This document shows, piece by piece, positions 56,898-64,000 of a stretch of 64,000 bases of DNA. Location of the stretch: contig NZ_FRCS01000007.1 in assembly GCF_900143005.1 (NCBI RefSeq), forward strand, positions 186,001-250,000, read 5' to 3'. A program made the position numbers and the translations under genes. Position 1 is the first letter of the stretch, and every line of letters begins with the position of its first letter. The DNA is from Cryptosporangium aurantiacum (GTDB lineage Bacteria > Actinomycetota > Actinomycetes > Mycobacteriales > Cryptosporangiaceae). The notes beneath the pieces were generated by a model. It was given only the letters and a program-made list of their open reading frames with translations. It searched no databases and was not told the origin of the DNA.

Positions 56898-58037
56898 TCA
56901 GGCTGGTGCGACGCCCTCGGCGTTCTCGACCGCGGGCTCCGGGTCGGGGTCCGGGTCGGGCGCCGGAACCGGTACCGGATCGGTCAGCTGATCGCGGACG
57001 TAATTCCAGGTCACCGCGATCAGCGCGGCGACCGGGACCGCGAGCAGGCTGCCGACGATGCCGGCCAGGCTGCTGCCGAGCGTCACCGCCAGCAGCACCA
57101 CCCCGGCGTGCAGCCCCAGGCCGCGGCTCTGCACCATCGGCTGGAACACGTTTCCTTCCAGCTGCTGCACGACCAGGATGATCGCCAGCACGATCAGCGC
57201 GTCGGTCAGGCCGTTGGACACCAGCGCGATCAGCACCGCGACAAAACCCGCGAACACCGCGCCGACGATCGGCACGAACGCCGAGACGAACGTCAGCACG
57301 GCCAGCGGCAGCACCAGCGGAACGTCCAGGATCCACAGCCCGATCCCGATGCAGACCGCGTCGAGCAGGCCGACGAACGCCTGCGACCGGACGAACGCCC
57401 CGAGCGTGTTCCACCCGCGCGCCGCGACGGTCGGCACGTCGGTCGAGAGGCGGCCCGGGAGCTGGCGGGTCAGCCAGGGCAGGAACCGCGGACCGTCCTT
57501 GAGGAAGAAGAACATCAGGAACAGCGCGAGGATCGCGGTGATCAGGCCGTTGACCACCGTGCTCACGCCGGTCAGCGTCGCGGTCGCGATGCTGCCGACG
57601 CTGTCCTGCAGCTTCGCGGTCGCGCTGTCCAGGGCGCTCGTCACCTGATCGTCACCGATGTTCAGCGGCGGGCCCGCCGCCCACTCGCGCAGGCGCGCGA
57701 TGCCGTCGGCGACGCCGGTCGCGAGCTCGGGTGACTGGGCTGCCACCGGCACCGCGATGCCGACGATCGTACCCGCGGCCAGCGCCAGGAAACCGAGCGT
57801 CACGGTGGCCGCCGCCAGCGCGGGCGGCCACCTGTGGTTGCGCAGGAAACGGGTCGGCGGCCAGGTCAGCGTTGTGAGCAGGAGCGCGACGACGAGCGGC
57901 CAGACGATCGACCACATCCGGCCCAGGATCCACAGCGTCACCGCGGTCATGAGCAGGACCAGCAGCAGCTGCAGGGAGACGCGCGCCGACGTGCGGAGCG
58001 CCGCCCGGGTCTTCGTCGGGCTCAGGGTGGCAGGCAT
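56898..58037 (-). CDS. AI-2E family transporter (TerC/YdiK-like permease)
   Basis: A protein of 379 aa with seven to eight helices. The family pattern VRSQAFVGLLDAVCIGIGLWILDVPLVLPLAVLTFVSAFVPIVGAVFAG and GNVFQPMVQSRGLGLHAGVVLLAVTLG matches the AI-2E/TqsA/PerM permease family. Members transport small solutes or protons, and most are not autoinducer transporters. The C-terminal tail is a Pro/Asp/Glu run. The start ATG (MPATLSP) follows AAGGTGAT. An open frame continues upstream but is judged non-coding. Divergent from the EthD-like gene. Confidence 0.88.
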   Translation of the reverse strand: MPATLSPTKTRAALRTSARVSLQLLLVLLMTAVTLWILGRMWSIVWPLVVALLLTTLTWPPTRFLRNHRWPPALAAATVTLGFLALAAGTIVGIAVPVAAQSPELATGVADGIARLREWAAGPPLNIGDDQVTSALDSATAKLQDSVGSIATATLTGVSTVVNGLITAILALFLMFFFLKDGPRFLPWLTRQLPGRLSTDVPTVAARGWNTLGAFVRSQAFVGLLDAVCIGIGLWILDVPLVLPLAVLTFVSAFVPIVGAVFAGFVAVLIALVSNGLTDALIVLAIILVVQQLEGNVFQPMVQSRGLGLHAGVVLLAVTLGSSLAGIVGSLLAVPVAALIAVTWNYVRDQLTDPVPVPAPDPDPDPEPAVENAEGVAPA

Positions 58038-58163
58038 GGGGATCACCTTAGGAGTCCCACCCGTCACAGCCGTGAATCCGGTCCGTACGAAGTCGTGACT
58101 TACACATTGACTGTTGTCTAAACTTCGAACGCCCAACGGTGTGCCGACCGGGGAGAGGATCCG

Positions 58164-58496
58164 ATGGCCCGGACGATCATGATGGTGTTCACCAATCCCC
58201 GCTCCGCGGAGCAGGAGGCGGAGTACAACGCCTGGTACAACCAGGTCCACCTCAAAGAGCTGCTGGACGTCCCCGGCGTCGTCGCCGCCACCCGTTACCG
58301 GGTCGCGGAGGGCGCGGGCACGACCGAGCCATCGCACCGCTACGTCGCCCTCTACGAGGTGGAGGGCGAACCGGCCGCGGTCTTCGGTGCGCTCGCCACC
58401 CGCACGGCCGACATGTCGATGTCCCCGGCGCTGGATACCGAGGGCGCGCAAGTCGTCTTCTGGGAAGCGATCGACGGCGGCTCGCTCTCCCGGTGA
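58164..58496 (+). CDS. Small EthD-like dimeric alpha/beta-barrel protein
   Basis: A protein of 110 aa. The pattern MMVFTNPRSAEQEAEYNAWYNQVHLKELLDVPGVVAATRY is that of EthD / DUF4286-like ferredoxin-fold proteins with a W(Y)NxxHLxE helix. GGGGAGAGG lies 6 bases upstream of the ATG. It precedes the KstD-like gene by 42 bp and is probably co-transcribed. Such proteins often occur in degradation clusters as accessory isomerases, hydrolases or dioxygenase-like proteins. The exact role is not clear. Confidence 0.8.
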   Translation: MARTIMMVFTNPRSAEQEAEYNAWYNQVHLKELLDVPGVVAATRYRVAEGAGTTEPSHRYVALYEVEGEPAAVFGALATRTADMSMSPALDTEGAQVVFWEAIDGGSLSR

Positions 58497-58538
58497 CCAG
58501 ACCGGATCGCACGTTCCGACCATCGATGGGGATGAGGC

Positions 58539-60218
58539 ATGGCTACGCGGGATGAGTCGTTCGACTTCGTGATCGTCGGGAGCGGTGGAGGTGGCTTGGT
58601 CGCCGCGCTCGCCGCCCACGAGGCCGGCTTGAAGCCGGTCGTCATCGAGAAGCAGCCGTTCCTGGGCGGCTCGACCGGGATGTCCGGAGGCATCATCTGG
58701 GTGCCGAACAACCCGCTGATGCGTGCGGAGCGGGTGCCGGACTCGTTCGAGGACGGGATGGCCTACTTCGAGTCGGTCGTCGGACCGCCCGACCAGGGCT
58801 CCTCGCAGGCGCGCCGGGAAGCGTTCCTCAACGAGGGCCCGGAGATGATCTCGCTGCTCCAGCGCAAGGGCGTCAAGCTGGTGCGCTGCGAGGGTTACGC
58901 CGACTACTACGACAACCGCAAGGGCGGGAAGGCGCGCGGCCGGTCGGTCGAAGGCGTCCCGTGGGACGGGCGGCAGCTCGGCGAGTGGCAGTCCAAGATC
59001 ATCCCCGGCATGGGCAAGGGGATGGGCATGGCGGTCAAGACCAACGAGGTCCGTAGCCTGCCCACGTGGAGCCGCTCGCTCCGGTCGCTGCGCACCACGG
59101 TGCGGGTCGGCTCGCGGACCTACCTCGGCAAGATCCGCCGCAAGGATCTGCTGACCAACGGCATGTCGCTGGTCGGCCAGATCACGAAGATCCTCGTCGA
59201 AGCCGGCGTCCCGCTGTGGGTCAACACCGGCGTCGAGGACCTCGTCGTCGAGAACGGGCGGGTGGTCGGCGTCCGCGCGGTGCGGAACGGCGAACCGGTC
59301 CTGGTCCGCGGGAACCGCGGCGTGCTGCTCGCGGCCGGCGGCTTCGAGCGCAACCCGGAGATGCGGAAGAAGTACAGCGCCGACACGCAGCCGAACGACG
59401 GTCAGTGGACGATGGCCAACCCCGGCAACACCGGGGAGGTGTTGGCCGCCGCGATCGCGGTCGGCGCGAAGACCGACTACATGGACGACGCGGTCTGGCT
59501 GCCCAACCCGCGGATGGAGCTGGCGGGCTCCGCCGTCGCGCTCGGCAGGCAGTACCCGCACGCGCTGTTCGTCAACAAGCACGGCAAGCGGTTCGTCAAC
59601 GAGTCGAACTCCTATCTGGAGGTCGGCAAGGCGATGTACGCGAACGACGCGGTGCCGGCCTGGCTGATCTTCGATGACACGTTCCGGAAGCGGTACCCGT
59701 GGGCACGCGGCCTGCCGACGCTGCGGAAGCTCGCGTCGGTCTTACCCGGGCGGATGCCGGAGGAGCTGGTCACCAGCGGCTGGCTCAAGCGCGCGAACAC
59801 GCTGCAGGAGCTGGCGAAGCAGATCGAGGTCGACCCCGAGGCGCTGCTGGCGACCATCGGCCGGTTCAACGTCCACGCCGCGCAGGGTGAGGACCCGGAC
59901 TTCGGGCGCGGCGAGTCGGCGTACAACAAGGTGCTCGGCGACCCGGGCAACAAGCCCAACCCGGCGCTCGGCCCGGTGGACACCGCGCCGTTCTACGCCA
60001 CCCAGATCTACCCCGGCGACGTCGGCACGATCGGCGGCGTCATCACCGACGAGCACGGGCGGGCGCTCGACGAGGCCGACGCGCCGATCCCCGGCCTGTA
60101 CGTGACCGGCAACATGGCGGCGACGGTCATGGGGCGCACCTACCCCGGCGCCGGGGCGAGCATCTCGAACACGATGACGTTCGGCTACATCGCCGCCCGC
60201 CACGCCGCGGACGCGTGA
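58539..60218 (+). CDS. FAD-binding dehydrogenase, 3-ketosteroid delta1-dehydrogenase-like
   Basis: A protein of 559 aa of the fumarate reductase/KstD flavoprotein family. The FAD motif IVGSGGGGLVAALAAHEAGL is at residues 11-30. EKQPFLGGSTGMSGGIIWVPNN is the KstD-type loop after the FAD motif, and the C-terminal GLYVTGNMAATVMGRTYPGAGASISNTMTFGYIAAR closes the FAD fold. The length is that of steroid Delta1-dehydrogenases. It may oxidise a steroid ring or a related cyclic ketone. No KstR-type box is present upstream, so it need not belong to the same regulon as the genes at 34-37 kb. Confidence 0.88.
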   Translation: MATRDESFDFVIVGSGGGGLVAALAAHEAGLKPVVIEKQPFLGGSTGMSGGIIWVPNNPLMRAERVPDSFEDGMAYFESVVGPPDQGSSQARREAFLNEGPEMISLLQRKGVKLVRCEGYADYYDNRKGGKARGRSVEGVPWDGRQLGEWQSKIIPGMGKGMGMAVKTNEVRSLPTWSRSLRSLRTTVRVGSRTYLGKIRRKDLLTNGMSLVGQITKILVEAGVPLWVNTGVEDLVVENGRVVGVRAVRNGEPVLVRGNRGVLLAAGGFERNPEMRKKYSADTQPNDGQWTMANPGNTGEVLAAAIAVGAKTDYMDDAVWLPNPRMELAGSAVALGRQYPHALFVNKHGKRFVNESNSYLEVGKAMYANDAVPAWLIFDDTFRKRYPWARGLPTLRKLASVLPGRMPEELVTSGWLKRANTLQELAKQIEVDPEALLATIGRFNVHAAQGEDPDFGRGESAYNKVLGDPGNKPNPALGPVDTAPFYATQIYPGDVGTIGGVITDEHGRALDEADAPIPGLYVTGNMAATVMGRTYPGAGASISNTMTFGYIAARHAADA

Positions 60219-60275
60219 CCGGCTCCCCGGGCCGCCACCCACGGGCGGCCCGGGGACCCGTACGATCTCCTGGCT

Positions 60276-61526
60276 GTGGAGCAGACGTCAGCGCTCGTGC
60301 GTGACCTGACCGATTCCGACCAGAACGAGGCCGTGCTCACGCTGGCCTCGGGCGACCCTGCCCCTGGCGACCGGGGGCCGGCCGTAGCGGCGGAGGCCGC
60401 TGCCGTGGCCCGGTCGCGGGAACGCCTCGCCGCGGTTCCCGGGCCCGTGCACCTCACCGTGGTGTGGGCGATGTACGGCGAGACCGGGCGGATCGTGCCG
60501 CGGTCGCAACACCCGCACGGCGAGGACTTCGTCCGGGCCAAGGTCCGCCAGCTCGACTGGCTGACCGCGGGCCTGCCCAGCGTCACCTGGAGCATCGTCG
60601 CCTGTGACGACGGGTGCCCGGACCAGCCGTCCAGTGCGGACGTGATGGAGCGCATCGTGGCGGCCGAGGGCTACCCGGCGAGCGGCCACCGTGGCGTGCG
60701 GGTGCTGCGCCTGGCGGACGTCCTCACGAGCGGAGCGTCGATCAGCCCGGAGTTCGACCGGCTGACCTCGACCGACCAGTCCCGCAAGGGCGGTTCGATC
60801 CTCGCCGCGCTGGCCGCCGCGGTCGCCGACGACGTGCCGGGGCGGCACGTCGTGGCGTACACCGACGCCGATCTCTCGGCGAACCTCGCGCAGCTCGGCT
60901 CGCTGGTGGCGCCGATCGCCGGCGGCTCGGGCGTGGTCGGTGCGCTCGGCCAGCGATACGGCCTCGAGGGCGCGGTGCTGGTCAAGCCCGACGGGCCGCA
61001 CACCGAGCCGCGCAGCACCGGCGACAAGCCCGACAAGCTCATCGTGCTGTTCCGGCACTACGTGCGGGCGCTGCTGATCCCGTCGCTGGCGCACGTGCTC
61101 GACACCCAGGCCGGCTTCAAAGCGTTCGACGCCACGGCGCTGCGCCCGGTCCTGCCGGAGATGACGTCGTTCAACGAGACGTTCGACGTCGAGCTGCTGA
61201 TCCACCTCGCGCAGCGCTACGGCGCCGAGGCGCTGGCCGTCGAGCCGATCGTGTTCACCGAGGACTTCGCCGCGACGAACTTCCCCTCGGTCGACCCGGG
61301 CGCCCGCCACCTCGCGATGGTCCGGCAGGTCGTCGACCTCTACGACCGGTTCGTCGCGCCGGTCGAGCCGGTGACCGGCGAGGCAGCCGACCTGCTCGAC
61401 CTCCTGCGGACGCTCGACCTGGACGGCTACGTGCGGCTGATCGAGCAGCTCCGCGCCGACGACGCCGGCGACCCCACCCTCTTCGAACGCCGCTGGCCGG
61501 TCACGGAGCTGCGCGAGTACCTCTAG
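60276..61526 (+). CDS. Glycosyltransferase-like (GT-A fold) protein
   Basis: A protein of 416 aa starting at GTG. Residues about 70-300 look like a GT2-type nucleotide-sugar transferase: HLTVVWAMYGETGRIVPRSQHP, SIVACDDGCPD, AYTDADLSANLAQLG at about residues 190-205 as the DxD metal site, and FRHYVRALLIPSLAHVLDTQAGFKAFDATAL with the acceptor loop. The N-terminal 60 and C-terminal 70 residues are unlike known GT2 proteins. There is no TM helix, so it acts in the cytoplasm. Acceptor and sugar are unknown. The gene is monocistronic and converges with the AraC gene, overlapping by 4 bp. Confidence 0.78.
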   Translation: MEQTSALVRDLTDSDQNEAVLTLASGDPAPGDRGPAVAAEAAAVARSRERLAAVPGPVHLTVVWAMYGETGRIVPRSQHPHGEDFVRAKVRQLDWLTAGLPSVTWSIVACDDGCPDQPSSADVMERIVAAEGYPASGHRGVRVLRLADVLTSGASISPEFDRLTSTDQSRKGGSILAALAAAVADDVPGRHVVAYTDADLSANLAQLGSLVAPIAGGSGVVGALGQRYGLEGAVLVKPDGPHTEPRSTGDKPDKLIVLFRHYVRALLIPSLAHVLDTQAGFKAFDATALRPVLPEMTSFNETFDVELLIHLAQRYGAEALAVEPIVFTEDFAATNFPSVDPGARHLAMVRQVVDLYDRFVAPVEPVTGEAADLLDLLRTLDLDGYVRLIEQLRADDAGDPTLFERRWPVTELREYL

Positions 61527-62512
61527 GTGCTCGGCCAAGGTGGTTCGGTGGTGGCTCGGTAGCGGCCGGGGGAGTGGCCTACCGTCCGCTTGAACGCCCG
61601 CGCGAACGCGAACTCCGAGTCGTACCCCACGCGCTGGGCCACCTCGCGCACCGGGCGGTGTTCGTCGCGCAGCAGGCGGGCGGCAACGGCCATCCGCCAG
61701 GCGGTGACGTAGGCCATCGGGGACTGACCGGTGAGGCCAGTGAACCGGCGGCTGAACGTCGCCTTCGGGGTGTCGACCGCGCGGGCGAGCGACAGCACGC
61801 TCCACGGCCGGCCCGGTTCGCTGTGGATCAGCGCGAGGGCACGGCCGACGACCGGGTCGTGCAGCGCGCGGATCCAGCCGTGGGAGGCGGCGCTCTGCTC
61901 GGCGAGCCAGGCCCGCAGCACGTAGACGAACAGCAGCTCGACCAGCGAGCTGATCACCGCGGGCGCACCGGGATCGACGCGGTCGACCTCGTCGGACAGT
62001 AAGTCGACCACCGCGGCCAGCCCGGCCATCCGCGAATGCCGGGCCGTGAGGTGGACGACCGACGGCAGCGCGGCGGTGAGCGGGTGCCACGGCCCCGGCG
62101 CGAGCAGGTACCCGCCGCAGAGCAACCGGGTGGCCGGGCCGGGCCCGTCGATGACCAGGTCCTGCACCGGCATCGCGCCCAGCGGACCGCCGATCAGCTC
62201 GGTCAGCGGCCGGGCCGTGCTGCCGGGTGCGTCCACCAGGGAGTGACCGTGGCCGGACGGCACCAGGACGACGTCGCCGCGGGTGAGCTGGATCGGCTCG
62301 GCGTCGTCCGGGATCAGCCAGCACGCCCCGGCGGTCACCACGTGGACGCTCGCCACGTGCCCGCCCTCCACGCGGATGCCCCAGGGCGCGTGGAACCGGC
62401 TCCGGGAGTAGACGGCCGTGCGCTGCCGGGTCGTCGCGACGACGTCGGCGACGATGTCCGCGACGACGTCGGCCGAACGCGTCGCGCTCTGGGCTTCGGC
62501 TAATAGGACCAT
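61523..62512 (-). CDS. AraC family transcriptional regulator (cupin sensor)
   Basis: A protein of 329 aa: N-terminal AraC-ligand (cupin-like) domain (about 40-190; VTAGACWLIPDDAEPIQLTRGDVVLVPSGHGHSL) and a C-terminal double HTH (about 225-325; WSVLSLARAVDTPKATFSRRFTGLTGQSPMAYVTAWRM and VREVAQRVGYDSEFAFARAFKRTVGHSPGRYR). The ligand domain fits the cupin_6 subgroup of AraC activators. It is divergent from the NmrA-like reductase gene (120 bp apart), which is likely its target. The ATG follows GGTCC and lacks a strong SD. Confidence 0.9.
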   Translation of the reverse strand: MVLLAEAQSATRSADVVADIVADVVATTRQRTAVYSRSRFHAPWGIRVEGGHVASVHVVTAGACWLIPDDAEPIQLTRGDVVLVPSGHGHSLVDAPGSTARPLTELIGGPLGAMPVQDLVIDGPGPATRLLCGGYLLAPGPWHPLTAALPSVVHLTARHSRMAGLAAVVDLLSDEVDRVDPGAPAVISSLVELLFVYVLRAWLAEQSAASHGWIRALHDPVVGRALALIHSEPGRPWSVLSLARAVDTPKATFSRRFTGLTGQSPMAYVTAWRMAVAARLLRDEHRPVREVAQRVGYDSEFAFARAFKRTVGHSPGRYRATTEPPWPST

Positions 62513-62631
62513 TCCGAGAACCGTACGCACTGAGTCGATCGGATATGTCTGGGCGCTGAACTGGCATGGTACGTCCCGCGAAGCCGTACCTATCGTCGAA
62601 CAGTCCACATCGCTGATCAGCGGAGGCTTCC

Positions 62632-63504
62632 GTGACTGGCACCATTCTGGTGACCGGCGCCACCGGCAAGACCGGGCGTCGTTTGATACCCCTGCTCGTC
62701 CGCCGCGGCACCACCGTACGGGCGGCGGTCCGGGCTCCCGCCGAGGCGCCGCCGGGCGTCGAGGAGGTCGCGTTCGACTGGGCGGACCCGAGCACGTACG
62801 AGGCCGCCCGCAAGGGCGCGACCGCGATCTACCTCGTCTACGGCGATCCGGGCCGGGCCGGCGACGAGGCCGAGAACGTGCGCGCGCTGCTCGACGGCGC
62901 CGCGGAGGACGGCGTCCGGCGGGTCGTTCTGCTCTCGGCGCTCGGCGTCGACCAGGCACCGGACGACGACCTGCTGCGCCGGGTCGAGCTCGCGGTGGAG
63001 TCCTGCGGCGTGCCGCACACGATCCTGCGGCCCGGCGCGTTCATGCAGAACTTCTCCGAGCGGCACTGGATGCGGATCGTCGACGGCATCCGCGACCGCG
63101 ACGAGATCGACCTCCCCGGCGGCGAGGGCGTCGTCTCCTGGGTGTCCGCCGATGACATCGCCGAGGTGGCGGCCGTCACGCTGACCGAGAACGGCCACGA
63201 GGGGAAGGGGTACACGCTGGTGGGCCCGGAACCGCTGACGATGGCTCAGGTCACCGCGTTCATCTCGGACGCGGCGGGCCGGCCGATTCGCCACGTGGAG
63301 TCCGGGCGGGACGAGGTGCGGGACCGGCTCGTCGCCTCGGGCATTCCGGCGGAGGTGGCCGAGCCGATCAGCGATGTCTACGTCCACGCGCTCACCAGCG
63401 GGGCGTTCGGCCTGGTGAACGACGACGTGGCCACGGTCACCGGCCGCCCCCCGGCCAGCTTCCGGACGTTCGCGGCCGACGCGTACCCCGCGTGGCGCCG
63501 CTGA
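62632..63504 (+). CDS. NmrA/SDR-a type NAD(P)H-binding oxidoreductase
   Basis: A protein of 290 aa starting with GTG, with GGAGG 7 bases upstream. The nucleotide-binding motif ILVTGATGKTGRRLIPLLVRRG is in atypical SDR form (TGATGxxG), and the body lacks the classical YxxxK active site, which fits the NmrA-like / NAD(P)-binding (SDR a5-a7) group. These act as redox sensors, quinone reductases or isoflavone reductase-like enzymes. LSALGVDQAPDDDLL and LRPGAFMQNFSERHW are typical. The gene is divergent from the AraC regulator, which probably activates it in response to a small electrophile or quinone. Confidence 0.9.
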   Translation: MTGTILVTGATGKTGRRLIPLLVRRGTTVRAAVRAPAEAPPGVEEVAFDWADPSTYEAARKGATAIYLVYGDPGRAGDEAENVRALLDGAAEDGVRRVVLLSALGVDQAPDDDLLRRVELAVESCGVPHTILRPGAFMQNFSERHWMRIVDGIRDRDEIDLPGGEGVVSWVSADDIAEVAAVTLTENGHEGKGYTLVGPEPLTMAQVTAFISDAAGRPIRHVESGRDEVRDRLVASGIPAEVAEPISDVYVHALTSGAFGLVNDDVATVTGRPPASFRTFAADAYPAWRR

Positions 63505-63550
63505 GCGCTGCACACTTTGTTCCCCTGGAGGGGCACAAAGTGTGCAGCGC
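63505..63550. repeat. 46-bp near-perfect inverted repeat (possible terminator)
   Basis: The left arm GCGCTGCACACTTTGT (63505-63520) and right arm ACAAAGTGTGCAGCGC (63535-63550) pair over 16 bp. After one mismatch, CCCC (63522-63525) pairs GGGG (63530-63533) around a TGGA loop: 20 of 21 positions pair. It begins immediately after the NmrA-like stop codon and lies between two convergent genes. It may be a bidirectional terminator, but the stem is unusually long and precise. Confidence 0.75.
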
Positions 63551-63563
63551 CGAGAGTGGACGG

Positions 63564-64000
63564 TCAGCCGTGCGAGTCGCCCGCGCCGTTGACGACGGTG
63601 ATGCCCTCGGCGAACGCGGCGCTGCGGGCGGCGTCCCAATGCAGTTGGGCGGGAACCTGGATCTGCACCCAGCGGCCCGACGGGTCTTGGTAGGTGAAGA
63701 TCTGGACGCCGTCCCCCGCGTCGCGGAAGTAGCCGGTGCCGCCACTCATCGGCACCGGGGTGCCTTCGGTGAGCGTCTCGGGTGGGGTGTCCGACGACGC
63801 TGAGAGCACGGTCAGCTTGTTCACGAACGAGTCCGGGTTCTGGTCGGCGGCGTTCGCGGGGGCGATCGTCAGCGAGGCCTCCGAACCGCCCTGGATCACC
63901 CAGCCGTCCGGCAGCTGCTCGACACGGTACCCCTTGGGCTGCTCCCCGGTGTAGGCGACGAGCGTGACCTCCTGGGTTCGCACGGTGGTGCGGTGCTCGG
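63564..64000 (-). CDS. Hypothetical protein (5' end beyond window)
   Basis: An open frame on the minus strand reaches the right edge of the window without a stop, so the gene is truncated at its 5' end; a GTG at 63983 is an internal alternative. The visible 145 residues are strand-rich (VTLVAYTGEQPKGYRVEQLPDGWVIQGG, TGYFRDAGDGVQIFTYQDPSGRWVQIQVP) with a short helical end. The pattern resembles the extracytoplasmic beta-rich domains of actinobacterial membrane or secreted proteins. I do not recognise a family. It converges with the NmrA-like gene across the 46-bp palindrome. Confidence 0.7.
   Translation of the reverse strand, partial: EHRTTVRTQEVTLVAYTGEQPKGYRVEQLPDGWVIQGGSEASLTIAPANAADQNPDSFVNKLTVLSASSDTPPETLTEGTPVPMSGGTGYFRDAGDGVQIFTYQDPSGRWVQIQVPAQLHWDAARSAAFAEGITVVNGAGDSHG

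Noticed and set aside
57142-57155. AAC-AC-GTT sequence resembling a KstR-type site
   Set aside because: It lies inside the AI-2E permease coding sequence, far from a start codon, and does not match the last consensus base. It probably arises from codon use.
58095-58130. TetR-like operator (TTGAC ... GTCTAA) before the EthD-like gene
   Set aside because: The arms are out of register by one base and match only over 5 bp, so symmetry is too weak to call.
1-64000. CRISPR arrays, tRNA/rRNA genes, insertion sequences, riboswitches
   Set aside because: I looked on both strands for regular direct repeats with unique spacers, tRNA-like cloverleaf ends, transposase motifs with terminal repeats and known leader structures, and saw none. 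A covariance-model search would be decisive.

Overview
The window is about 64 kb of very GC-rich, densely coding DNA. Codon use, many GTG starts, 4-bp ATGA/GTGA overlaps between genes, F420-type (LLM) oxidoreductases, Tat-exported PhoD enzymes, STAS/RsbA-type sigma regulation and abundant TetR, IclR and ECF regulators all point to a free-living filamentous or soil actinobacterium. I cannot name the genus from sequence alone. No rRNA, tRNA, CRISPR array, IS element or phage was seen. No stretch longer than about 240 bp lacks a gene.

Layout. 1-2626: tail of an unknown gene, a hypothetical protein and a DUF222/HNH nuclease. 2711-4482: SDR oxidoreductase plus ECF41-type sigma factor behind a recognisable ECF41 promoter. 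4576-10872 (minus): a tightly coupled five-gene catabolic operon (aldehyde dehydrogenase, L-2-hydroxyglutarate oxidase-like, amidohydrolase, ThDP enzyme, Ldh-family dehydrogenase). 11111-16241: hemerythrin-like protein, membrane NACHT NTPase, frameshifted SLC13/MatC-like carrier, TauE/SafE permease. 16225-21256: hybrid phosphorelay kinase coupled to a diguanylate cyclase, with a divergent single-domain response regulator. 21290-23973: DmmA/DmmB-like pair and a DAO-family oxidase.

23977-37390 is a catabolic accessory region. It has LLM oxidoreductases, an MFS pump, and an IclR regulator followed by a five-gene operon (cupin, FAH-family hydrolase, DUF3500, flavin hydroxylase, alpha/beta hydrolase). 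Its right part holds an AhpD-like protein, a lipoprotein and a SnoaL/APH-like/unknown group. Three KstR-type palindromes (AAC-NN-GTT core) mark promoters here, which suggests a shared TetR-family regulator of lipid or steroid-like substrates.

37400-40287: STAS/MEDS-kinase sigma switch and a PadR/HAAS pair. 40327-48983: two PhoD phosphodiesterase paralogues, each beside a TetR gene, flanking a membrane-anchored PstS-like protein and a kinase lacking the usual phospho-accepting His. 49081-55438: MFS pump, then an ABC exporter operon with a divergent OmpR-type two-component system. 55447-58037: autoregulated ArsR/SRPBCC pair, DUF3618 protein, AI-2E-family permease. 58164-64000: small EthD-like protein with a KstD-like flavoprotein, glycosyltransferase-like protein, AraC regulator with divergent NmrA-like reductase, a near-perfect 46-bp palindrome, and a truncated hypothetical protein at the edge.

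Most regulation appears local: many regulators sit beside a palindrome or direct repeat overlapping their own promoter. Several promoters look leaderless.
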